Source: Theropithecus gelada (lineage: Eukaryota; Chordata; Mammalia; Primates; Cercopithecidae). From it: DNA of 64,000 bases. The stretch covers positions 67,789,742 to 67,853,741 of the forward strand of contig NC_037670.1 of the NCBI RefSeq assembly GCF_003255815.1. Direction: 5' to 3'. This document shows positions 35,501-47,500 of this stretch, in pieces. Below the pieces are notes generated by a model, which was given only the letters and a program-made list of their open reading frames with translations, did no database searches and was not told the origin of the DNA. Position 1 is the first letter of the stretch. Each line of letters begins with the position of its first letter. The position numbers and the translations under genes are program-made.

Positions 35501-38500
35501 GTATGTGGGAATAAGATGCTGGAGATGCCACACGTCTGACAGTATTTTCGTTTCTCTCTATTTAGTGGACAAATTGGCAGGAAATAGCACACTAGCCGAG
35601 AAATCAGTCTGAAATTCTCAGGTCCTTGCATCCCACAGTCCTCGGTTTCCAGGGCTGCTGTAGGGGAGCCTGAAGGCCTCTGATCCCCTCATCTCCAACC
35701 TGGAGCTCATTTTTTTCCTCCTTTTGGATAGGTGTAGAAGTTTTCCTTTGTTTCTACAGCTCTGATATACCAGGATCCATGCAGGGCTTTTTCCTCCCTC
35801 GTGTCAGCACTGGGCAAGCCCTCGCCGGCTGCAAGCTCATGCCCTCAGGCCCTGGCAAGGGCCCTTTATCCCTCCATTCTTCTGTTCTCTTTCTAGAATT
35901 CCTATTATCTTGGTGTTACACCTGGACTGACCACTGACCTCCTAATCATCTTCTCTCTCTCTCCTATTCTGGGGAGATTTCCTCAACATCTCCCTTCCAA
36001 CCTTTCTATTCCATTTCACTTCTATCGCGTCCTCCATTTCTAAGGCTCTTTCTTTGTTCTCATTCATCACATGAGAGATAGTTGTTTGCCCTCTGAAGAT
36101 ACCAGTCGTGACGTTTGGCGTTTTCTTCTTGGTGCATGGCCCCTGGGGTTGCTTGGTTCCATCTCTCTGGTCTCTGTCCTTCAGGGTCAGAGCCTTAGAT
36201 CAGATGTCCAGGGACCCTGCTTGGACACTTGTGATGTGGAGTAGGGACTGAGAGCTGATGAGACACTGGGACCCTGCAAAAAGGCTTGTTCCCAGAGCTT
36301 CCAGGAGTTGGTGGGGGGTCACTGCTTCTAGGTCCTTCCTCTTGGATGGTCTCATTCTTCAGAAAGGACAGCTCCAATCCTACCCTAGACCACCCTCCTG
36401 GACTCAGTGGCAAAAGACAATGCATGTCAGCCGCTTTCTCCAGCCTCCCTCTCTGGGACACTATGACACGTTCTCAATTACAGGGGAAGGCCCAGAAACC
36501 CTGGTGTCGCCAGCTCCAAGAATACACCTCCAGTGTCCAGCTGGGGTGGAGGAGGGCTATGGACACCTCACTGCTTCTCAGCCACTCTTGCCACTCTCTT
36601 GGGAGCTGGTGCTGCCAGCCGGGTCTCAGGAGGCCGCAGTGTCAACCTGGCTGTTCCCAGCTTCCCTTTTCCAGCATCAGGTCTGACTTCACCAAGGGCG
36701 CTCAGTCAGTGGCTCTTGCCCACTCACTCGCTGACTCCTAAATGCCCATAGGGTTGCCTCCACTCCTGTCCTCCCAACCCAGGGCTAGACATCTCTATTT
36801 AGTCTCTTTACCGAGGCTTTAGCAGGTTACAGAGAGGAGCGAGACCAGAAGCTATGAAGCTATGACCTCCTCCTCCCTGACTCCACCTCCACCCGTGGTT
36901 CCATTCCACGCCTGTGTCCAGGCTCACTGAGGACCAGGAGGAGCCTGCAAAACCCTTTCCTGAATCCCAGCACCCCTTCCCAGCAGACTCAGAATTCCAT
37001 TCCACTTGGTTCAGCAAGCAGTTCCCCCAGGCAGTGGGGCTGCAGATGTGACAGCCTCAAGGAGCCCCCATCTGCTGGGCCACCAGAATGGCCAGGGCCG
37101 GGGAGGCTTCCTGGGGCAGGGCCATGGTCAGTGTCTCTACAGAGGGCAGAGGCTGGGGTGCTAACATGCAAAAGCATGAGGCCAGCACAGTTTGGGTCTG
37201 GCAGCAGCCACCAGGGAGTGGCACAAGACTGCAAAGCCAGAGGTGGAGTGGGGTGGGGCAGAGGACTGTGAGGCCATGAGTGATTTCCAAGGAGGTAAGG
37301 AGATAAAAAACTTGGGAAGCTTCTAGAACAAGGGGCCCTCCCTTCCCTATGGGGTGTTGTCCACAATTGCACCTGGTATAAACCATTGGAACCCAATTCC
37401 TCTAAGTCCCCTGACCACCAAGAACAGATCCAGCCATGACTGGTGCTGTAAGAAAGACACACATAACAATGTCCACCCAGCTCCAGCTGCAAGGACAGGT
37501 GGAACACCCTCCAGGCAAGGCATCCCCCAGGCCAGGGCCCCCCCCCGGGGTAGGGTAGCACCGGCCCCAGGCCAGGCCACTCCCAAACTGGACACTCCCT
37601 GGGCAAGGCACCCTCCAGGCAGAGCACCCCCCAGACAGGGCACCCCCAGGCCAGGGAACCCCCGAACTGGACACTCCCAGGGCATGGCACTAATCTGGAA
37701 CAGGAGGAAAAGCAGGCATGGGGAGGATTCCCAAATAACAGAGGAGAGGGAGAAGCAGAGACACAGTGTAGAATTGCTATAACATCAGAGTGAGGATGCG
37801 GAATGGGGGATAGGAAGCTGGCAATGCGCTGTGGGTGTGGGGAGCACAAATGCCGCGGGCAGGGGTGGGGCACGGGTGGGGCCATGAGTGATGTGCCAGC
37901 GGGATGTGGGTGGGGTGGCCAGAGCCAAGAACCAAGGGCAGAGTGTGAATAGGGGCGTGGTTGGGGTCCTGGGCAAAGTGTGGAGCAGCACATGAAAGGG
38001 CTGTGGGCAGCCTACAGTGGGTTGTGGGTGGGGCATGGGTGAGGCCTTGGGTAGAGTGCGGTCGGGCTGCAGTCAGGCAGTGATTGGGCAGTGGGCAGCG
38101 CTGTGGTCAGAGCAAATCCCATGCCCAGCAGTGGCACTCACACGATGAACTCGGACAGGTTGCACCACTTCCAGACGTCCACCTTGCCCATCATGTCTGC
38201 GAAAGCCTTCCCACACAGGGGCAGCCTCTCCAACAGGCCTGTCTCGTTGCAGCCGCCCACTCTGGGACACCCACCTGGAGAGGGGACAGTCGTGAGAATT
38301 CCACTGCAGTTCACACTAGGGGTGCCAGGACAGGGGAGGCCCGAGGGGCCATAACTTGAGGACTCACTAGCAAGGCTCCATTTGCAAGCCTGAGACCTTT
38401 CCAGTGGGGTCCTCCACCCTCCACCCTGACCTACCTGTCAGTGCAGAAAGGAGGCTCCACACAGGGACCTCTCCTCAAGACAGGACAAGTCCACCTTTTC

Positions 38501-41500
38501 ACTTTACCGCCTCACAGGCAGTGACACAGGGAGGCATCAGGCAGTGAGACCCTGGGCCAAACTCCTTGGGAGGTGGTGAGAGGGTCTCGGGCAGATCAGG
38601 GCTGGCAAAGAGGCTCCCGTTCCAGCTTAGGAGTCCCAGGAGCCTGAAAACATCCTGAGGACTCTAATACCTGGGGATCATCCCAGTGCCTGCAGGGGCA
38701 GCAGAGGAGGGCTCCAGGCCAGTAGGGACCACCCCCTCCCGGTCAAAGCCCCCCTCTGATTCTGGGAAAAACCAGGGGCTGAGGCCACTGCAGGGACTCA
38801 TATTGCCAGCAATGGGAATGAGTCCTTTGGACTTTCTCAGGGTCTGACACAAGCTGCTTGTCCCAGGATTTCCCCACTGCCCTTCCCAACCTCTGCCCAC
38901 CAAAACATCCCCTCCCCTTCCACCTCATGCCTTTGCTCCACACATTTCCCCATGGGGGACATCCTCCCTCTCACTGAGCAGCACCCCCTGCCCTTCAGGG
39001 GCTGTCTCCACGGTCATCCCATTTCCAGATGACAGGACCTCCCTGCTCCTAAACTTCCCCCACCTGACCTCTGCTTTGGCGCTCATCATATACTCAAGAG
39101 AGAGCCCAGGCATATGTGTCTGGGGTGTGTGTATGTGTGTGTTTGTGTGTGCACGTGCGCATGCACAGCCCTGCTGTCTGTGTCTTGGTGTGTGTGCATG
39201 TGTGTGTGTAGGTGCACAGCCCTGCCATCTATGTCTTAGTGTGTATGTGTATGTTTACATGTGCATGTGTGTACACAGCCCTGTCATCTGTGTTCCGGTG
39301 GCCGGTGCTGGGCTAGAGGAAATACCATGAAGAAGCAGACAAGAAAATGTTTCCAGATTGACATGGGACAATGTCTGACTGACCAGGGACAGACCTGGCT
39401 CACACCCACACTGCACTGGTTACCAGCTCAACTTCAGTTTCCCCATCCGCAAGATAAGGGATACAGGCCCCACCTCACAAGGAGGTTGAGCTGGCTAACT
39501 TAGGTCTGAAATGCTTAGTGCCACCATCCAGGAATGTATCATTCATTCATTCCCTCAATAAGTCTTGGCTCAATGATAGGGAAAGCAGTGAGCATTTCAG
39601 AGTCTGATCTTCTTCCATGCGTGTGGCTCACCGTGGGCACTGAGCAAGTGCTGAATAAGTCACTTTAATATGGAAATGGCACGTTTAGACAGGACCACCT
39701 TCTGGTGCAGTGACCTGCTCCACCAGACCACAGCACCCCAGACACTCCTCAAGAGGCATAGCCTGCTTAATCCTAACATTAGGGAAGACCCTGGGAGCCC
39801 CTTGGTTGAACAAGGGCCTGATGCCAGCAAAAGGGAGTGGCTTGTCTGAGGCCAAAGGAAGGCTGGAGGGGTCCAGATCCCAGGGTTAAGGGAACTGGCA
39901 TGCTCAGCCCACCCCCACCTGCAGCAGGACACCTGGAGCACATACGGAGGACAGGTGTTAACTGGAAGCCCACAGAGGAGAACACAAAAGGGCTTGCCAG
40001 CTGTTCAGGGTCATGGGTTCCCAGACTCAAGGCACCTTCTTCCCTTTGTGACTGCCCAAACCTATACCTCAGAATACAGGCTGACAGCACTGAGAAGGGC
40101 CCCTGGGGGTCACAGCTGGTAAAGTTGGATAGGGGACTCGCAGGTCCCACAAGCCTGTGTAGGCACTCGCATCTCCCCTTCTGTCCATGCAAGCTTCCCC
40201 AGGACCCAGGGCATCTTGAGGCCCCAGGGAACCCCAGGGATGGGAAGCACACAGACTATGGCTCAGTGGTCGGCCCGCTGCCATGTGTAAGCAGATGGCA
40301 AGGACACAGGCTGGGTGAAGTCCCCACCACGGCCCCTGGACACAGGGTCAGTGACTGGCTCTCCCAGAACAGGTCTTTCAGGGCCTTCTGGCCACTCTGC
40401 ATGGTTTTCAGCACCTGGAATGTCCCTGACCCCCACTTCACTTGTCTCATCAGCACAGCTGCAGGCCTGGCTTCTCTGAAAGGCCACATACCCCACTTAG
40501 GGCCCTGGCCCCTGAGTGAGCCTCTGGGGTGCTCACATCTCTTCACAGAAGGGCCATGTGCTCATGTGCTCATTCTGTATCTGTCCCATCCCTGCATGTA
40601 GCACAGGTCCCCCACATGGTCCCACAGGGTCTGCACATGGAGATGGTGGCTCAGTACCCACTGTCAACCCAGTGAATTTTATCCAAAGATTAGCAAAACA
40701 TGCTGGACCACCGCTGTCATGTGTTGCGAACTGTGTTGGATCCTTGGACAAGGGGAAAGGGAGAGGATCTGGTTCTTGTCTTCAGAGGACCTGCCATGTG
40801 GGGTCCAGGGGGCAAGAGGAAGACACAGGGATCTCAGTCCAACGAGGGGAGTGATTGAAGATACAGCATATAATAGATGGGGCAGAATCCAGGACAGAGT
40901 GTCATGAAGTCTTAGCAAGATGCACAGGCCACACAGGGGCTGCGTGTACAGGCAGCCACAGTCAGAAGGAGACCTGAGCTCCGATGTCAGTGGCAGGAAG
41001 GGGGCATGACCAGGGCTGCATTAGGGCCACTGAAGGGGATGGTGCAGTAGCTATCGGGGGCTAAAAAATGCACAGGCCCCATCAGGATCATCTAAGAGGA
41101 CTTGAGCTGCCCGGGTAGCAGGAGGAGCATGGAGCAGGATGGGTCCAGGTGCCCAAAGCAACACGGCTTCAGCAAATACCAGTCAATGGCCCAGAGACGG
41201 GCCAAGAACAGCAGCCAGTGTGGGGACAATGGCCAGTCGCACACGTGAGGGCTTGCTGAGGCCAGGGGAGTCAGGAGGTCCCTGAGGACCCAGCCTGTAC
41301 TTTCCCTGGCCCCTAAGCCCCGTCATCTGTCCCAGGCATCACAGGAGCCCCCAAGGGCACCGTAAGAGCCACTACACAGATGGGGAGGCTGATGCCCAGA
41401 AAGGTCTCCCAGGGTCACACAGCTCTGGGGTAGTCATCTGTGCATGCTGGCCTGCTGTCTTCACCCACAGCACCCAAGACCCTCCTGGCTCACTCCTCCA

Positions 41501-44500
41501 GCCAAAGCAAGGTGCTCCCCATCCTGTCTGCTCTCACTGGGCCTTGTCCACTTCCTCAGCTGGGAGTGCCCACTCCCATCTCCCTAGGAGGAAATCCACA
41601 CCCCCACCAACACCCCCACCTCACCCCTCTCCTTGGCGGCTGAGCCCCACTGCGCCCCTGCTGTCGAGGCTCTGCTATGTGCCTCTCCCCTCCTCCCAGC
41701 TCAGGCCTGGTGTCAGGAGGTCCACAGCAGCATTTGTGCCATGAATGCGAGGACCCCAGGATGGTAGCCGTTGAAGCAGTGTGAGCTGTGGGCAAAGAAG
41801 CCGACAGTCCCCAAGAGAAATCAGGTGCCCTGGACGATCAGCCCTGCTCCTTGCGGTCCTCCCCACACTATCAGAAGTGGCAGAAGCCTACAGAGGCTAG
41901 CTTTCCCACAGTGGGCAGTCAGCTCCATGCTGGGGTTTCCTCCGCTTCCCAAAGCCCATCAGGGCTCACTGGGCACTAGGAAACTTGGGGGTAAAAACCA
42001 CTGCCCACCACCTCCTGCTCAGCCGTCCACAGACACAGCTGGGACCTCACAGGGACAAGCCCACTTGGTCCCCCAGCCACCTCAGGGCATGTGTCCTTCC
42101 TTCCATAAAAGCGATGTTAGAGAGGCCACACCTTCACCCAAAATCCCACAGTTTGTTAGCGACAGCCTGGACAATAGCCCAGGGTCCTGACACCCGGGCA
42201 CCACCCACAGCTTCTGATGGACACCACTTGCGGTGGTTTTTGTAAAAGCCTTATACAAGCCTCACTATATCCTTGTAGAGAAGATAAGCAGACACACGTC
42301 CATGTCCAGTCATATGGCAGATGTCTGGACAAACTTTCTACTGAAAACAACTGAAAGCCTGGATAAAGTATAAACAATACATTCATAAAATCATCAAGGA
42401 GCTGACAAGATGGCAAGAAATTATCAAGCTAAAGACTAGATGGAGCAGAACCCAGGGGGCCATGGATTTGTTGCCCTGGAGGCATCTTCCCAGCCTGGAA
42501 AACTGGGGGTGGATAAAGGCCAAGATGAGAAGTCCAATGAAAGGCCCCATAAACTGACATTCAGAGGCAGGTGAACCAGAAATAACTCTTCACCCTCGGC
42601 CGACTAGGAGGAATGGGACCTGGCACTGAGCAGGGAGGGGGACCCCTCTCTGAGAGGTCATAAGCACAGGCTGACCTTCTTGTAGATTCATAGCCCAAAT
42701 TCACATGACCCGGATGGACCCAGGGAAACCCCAAGTTTAAACTGATCACCATGGACAGGCCCCCGCAGAAGCAAATAAGCCCAAACCCTCTCTAGAGGAG
42801 GGCACCATCATTGCAGCCCTCAGAAAACTGCCATCATTAACTTGTTGTAAGTTGTAAGTTGTACAACTTTGTTCTTTGTTTTTTTTTTTGAGACGGAGTT
42901 CACTCTTGTTGCCTAGGCTGGAGTGCAATGGCGTGATCTCAGCTCGCTGCAACTTCCACCTCCCGGGTTCAAGCAATTCTCCTGTCTCAGCCTCCCAAGT
43001 AGCTGGGATTACAGGCATGCGCCACCACGCCCGGCTAATTTTGTATTTTTAGTAGAGACGGGGTTTCTCCAAGTTGGTCAGGCTGGTCTCGAACTCCTGA
43101 CCTCAGGTGATCCACCCACCTCAGCCTCCCAAAGTGCTGGGATTACAGGTTTGAGCCACCGCGCCTGGCCAACTTTGTTCTTTTTCATGACTGTTTTGGC
43201 TATTTTGTGTCCCTTGCTTTTCCATAGAAACTTTAGGATCAGCTCATCAATTACTGCAATGGGCCAGTTGCGATTTTGATAGGGATTGCATTGAGTTTGT
43301 ATATCACTTTAGGTAGTACTGATATCTTAACAATTAAGTGTTCCAATGTGTTAACATAGGATGTCTTTCTATACCAATCTTACAATTTACAACATGGCAA
43401 CAGTAATCAAGATAGCATGGTACTGGCATAAGGTTAGATAAATAGACCAATGGAATAGAATTCAGAATCCAGGAATACACCCTCACACTTATGATAAATT
43501 GATTTTCTACAAAGGCACTAAGACAATTCACCAGGGAAAGAATACTCTTTTCAACAAATTGTACTGGGACAACTGGATATACACTTGCAAAAGAATAAAG
43601 TCGGACCCTTCTCACCTCATACACGAAAATTAACTCAAAATGGATCACAGACCTACATGTAGAGCTAAATTATAAAACTCTTAGATCACCCAGCTATTCA
43701 GGAGGCTGAGGCACAAGAATCACTTGAACCTGGGAGGCGGAGGTTGCAGTGAGCTGAGATTGTGCCACTGCACTCCAGTCTGGGCAACAAAGCAAGCCTC
43801 TGTCTCAAAAAATAAATAAATAAAAATATAAATGAATAAATAAAACTTTTAGAAAAACACAGGAGAAAGTCTTTGTGCCCTTGTGTGAGAAAAAGTCTTC
43901 TTATACATAACACCAAAAGCCCAAGAAACAAAAGAAAAATAGATAAATTAGACATATCAAATTTTAAAACTTCTGTACTTCAAAGGATAGCATCAAGAGA
44001 GTGAAAAGACAACCCACAGAATGAAAGAAAATATACGCAAGTTGTATATCTGACAAAAGACTTGTATCCAGGTTGCATAAAGAATTCTTACAACTCCATA
44101 ATAAAGGGAAAAACAAACCAATTTAAAATGGGCAAAGGATATGAATAGTCATTTCTACAAAAATATATACAAATGATCAATAAGCACACGAAAAGACAAT
44201 CAATATCATTAACCATCAGGGAAATGCAAATCAAACCACAGTCAGATACCACTCACACCCACCAGAACGGCCATCATCAAAAAGGCAGTCAGACGTGATA
44301 GCACACACTTGTAACCCCAGCCACTTGGGAGGCTGAAGTGGGAGGATGGCTTGAGGAGTCTGGGGTTGCAATGAGCTATGATTGCACCACTGCACTCCAG
44401 ACTGGGCAACAGAATGAGACCCTGTATCAAAAAAAAAAAAAAGTGTCAGTGAGGACATGCAGAAATTGGAACCTTTATATACTACTGCTGATTGGAATGT

Positions 44501-47500
44501 GAAATGAAGCAGCCACGTTGGAAACTAGTCTAGCAGTTTCTCAAAATGTTAAACATAGAGTTACCATATGACTACACAGTTCCTCTCCTAAATTTATACC
44601 GCACATGTTCGCACAAAAATTTTTACATGAAGGTTCATAACGGCATTATTCATAATAGCCAAACGATGAAACAATGTCCATCAGCTGATGAATGGCTAGA
44701 ATGTGCCATATCCATGGGATACAATATTATTTGTACATAAGAGTAAAGTGCTAATATATACCACAATATGAATGAACCTTAAAAACATTCTGCTGTGAGA
44801 GAAGCCAGTCACAAAATCTCACATATTATATGATGCCATTTACACTAAATGTGCAGAGTAAGCAAATCTAGAGACAGAAAACATATTAGTGATTCCTTAA
44901 GGCTAAGGGGGTTGGAGGAAATAGGGAGTGACTGGTAATGGGTAGGGGGTTTACTTCTGTGGTGACAACAACGTTCTGTAATTGATTATAGTGATAGTTG
45001 CAAAATTCTAGGAGTGTACTAAAAAATATTGATGTATACTTTAAATGGGTGAATTGTGGGGCATGTGAATTATATCTCAATAATGCTGGCTTCTTAAGGC
45101 ATAATAAAAACGTTTTCAAACATACAAAAGGTGAAAGGAAATGTCACCCACACACCCAAACTACAAGTAATGTTTAGGATGTCATTCAGGGACAAGGGAA
45201 GCCTATCGGAAGCCAATATGGACCTATGCAAACGAATGGAGGACATCAGAAATTTTCACTATGTAAGTAAATATGTAGAATTTTTCTCAATGTTTAAATT
45301 CTGTAAAAGATAATAATCATGTATCGTGAGATTTATAACTTTGGTTTAAGTAAAATGTATGACAGCAATGGTACAAAGTTCAGGCAGGGAGAAATGGCAG
45401 GTTCTTAGGCTATCAGTGTAATGTCACCTGAAGATAGACTGATAAGTTAAAGATGTATACCATAAACCCTGAAGCAACCACTGGAGTAACAACAACAACA
45501 ACAAATTACATCCAATTAGCAAGGATGGAGGGGGAAGAGAAGGGCAAGAGGAAGAAGAAATGGAGTAAAAATAATAAACACTAAGTCCAAAAGAAGGCAG
45601 AAAAGGAGAAAAGGAAGGAAAAGAATTGATGGTACAATGGTAAATTTAAATCTAACCATATCAATAATCAGACTGAAAGTAAATGGTCTAAGCACTTCAA
45701 CTAAGAAGCAAAGATTGTCAAATAAGAACAAACAGTAAGGCCCAACGGTAGGCTGCCAACAAGAATCCAACTTTAAATGAAAAGACTCAAATATGTTCAA
45801 AATAAAAGAGTGGGAAAAGATACATCTTGCTACCACTAATCAAAAGAAAGATGGAGTGGCTATATTAATATCAGACAAAGTATGTTTGGAAGCAAAAAAT
45901 ATCACTAAAGAGGGTCTTTTCAATACAATAAAGGGTTCGATTCATCAAGATGACATAGCAATCCTAAACATTTATGCACCTAATAACAGCACCAAAACAC
46001 ACAAGGCAAAAACAGAACTACAAGAAGAAAATGACAAATCCACAATTTCACAATTACAATTGGAGAATTCTTTTTTTTCTTTTGAGACAAGGTCTCACTC
46101 TGTCACCGCCTCCTGAGCAGCTGGGACCACAGGCATGTGCCACCACACTCAGCTATTTTTTTTTGTTGTTGTTATTTGTACAGACAAGATCTCATATCAC
46201 CCAGGCTAGGCTCCAGCGGTCCCTTGCCTTGGCCTCCCAAAGTGCTGGAATTACAGGCATGAGCCACAGCACCCAGGAGATAGTTGGAGAATACTCCTCT
46301 CTCAATAATTTACAGAACAAGTAGATAAAAATCAGGAAGCTATTAGAAAACATGAACAGCAGAGGAACAGAGGTGTCCAGGGCACAGGCAGGAGCACAGT
46401 GGAGCTGGGTATACTGTGTGTGGAGGGGTGGGGTACACACCTTTGTGGGTGTAAAGGAAAGAAGTGACTTTGGAAAGGTAGACCTAGAGCGAGGTTGGAG
46501 CAGAATGTACAGGTCTTCAGAGTTTATTTAAAGTCTAATAGAAAGGCAGAAGTGGGTTTTCAGTCACAGTACTCTCCCACTTAACCCAAACAGGCCCTCA
46601 GGCTTCACATCATGGAATCCTGGGCAAGCACCAGCCAGGAGTGAAGCCGGTGTCCCTTCAAGAGAAGCCTGTACCATCTCTGCAGGAAGGGAGGCCTATG
46701 TCCTTCTGAAGCTTGACCATGCCACCCTCCAGATGCCCCACAGGTACATCTGCCAGAAAGCAGAGACCTCATCCCATCTAGTTTCTGATTTGCTGTGTAA
46801 CTCCAAACCGGGCCCTTCACCTTTCTGGACCTTTGTCTCCCCATTTGTAAAAAAGAGTGATTCTGATTCTGTGTGTTTTCATTGGTTAATAATTGTGCAC
46901 CTACAAAATCTCTGTCAAGGTTAGTCTCCATCGGGCCCCAACTTCCTCTTCCCACCACTGCTGACCCCAGCCTCCAGCTTGTCCCAGCCATGAGCTGCTG
47001 CTCCAGGACCCTCTGGTTGCTGGCAGCACCTGCCCCTCCTCCTCCACAATCAGACTGTCCCCCATCAGCACAGCCTCCTTCCTGGACACCAGCAGCTCTC
47101 ACTTCGGTGGGTCCCAAGCTGTTGACCCCAGGTTCTCTTGTAGCACAGCTCTAGACTCTGAAGTGCTTTGAAGGAACCAATGAGTAATAAGAGACTCAAA
47201 AGTGAAACCATTCTTCTATGAGGCTGGTGGGGACCACCATTCATGAACCCACCCAGAAAGCCCTGAGGCTTGGGGGCTCTATCCCTAGTTCCTCTGAGCA
47301 CTGTCATCTTTCAGGACAGCCACCAGAGATAGGACAGACCCAGCAGAGTCAACTGTACAATAGGCTCACCCAGGCCACAGCCCAGGCCTATTGCATGGGA
47401 GCCTCTGGAGTGTGAAACCGAGAATTCATGTTTGTTAAAACCCCCAAGGGATTCTGACGTAGGGTCAAGTCCGGGATTGAGAGATGGAAAGCAATGTGTC

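Larger units (their letters stand above)
32564..38141 (-). other. RAMP3: RAMP3 intron 2 (5.6 kb)
   Basis: The intron is bounded by GTGAGT at the 5' end and TTTGCAG at the 3' end. Unlike intron 1 it has almost no Alu or L1 sequence. I see only a MIR-like piece near 34385-34560 and minisatellite DNA at 37495-38100. The AT-richer segment 35440-36180 looks like old repeat DNA, but I cannot name a family. Confidence 0.85.
43372..45095 (+). mobile_element. L1M 3' half: ORF2 C-terminal region and 3' UTR
   Basis: It follows L1 ORF2 and 3' UTR order: AGTAATCAAGATAGCATGGT, CAACTGGATATACACTTGC, GCAAATCAAACCACAGTCAG, GATGAATGGCTAGAATGTGC and finally TGTGAATTATATCTCAATAA. All frames are broken. Two partial Alus interrupt it at 43686 and 44289. 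Confidence 0.88.

Noticed and set aside
35440..36180. AT-richer intron 2 segment as a named repeat
   Set aside because: It has the feel of an old transposon, but I could not match any consensus with confidence.
39837..40601. 254-codon plus-strand frame in RAMP3 intron 1
   Set aside because: No recognisable domain; GC-rich DNA with overlapping minus-strand frames of similar length; probably chance.
45793..46116. L1 endonuclease-like frame considered as an intact ORF2
   Set aside because: Only a short stretch remains, the surrounding frames are broken, and an Alu interrupts it.
46605..47117. 170-codon minus-strand frame
   Set aside because: Overlaps a MIR remnant, is Gly/Ser rich and matches nothing I recognise.
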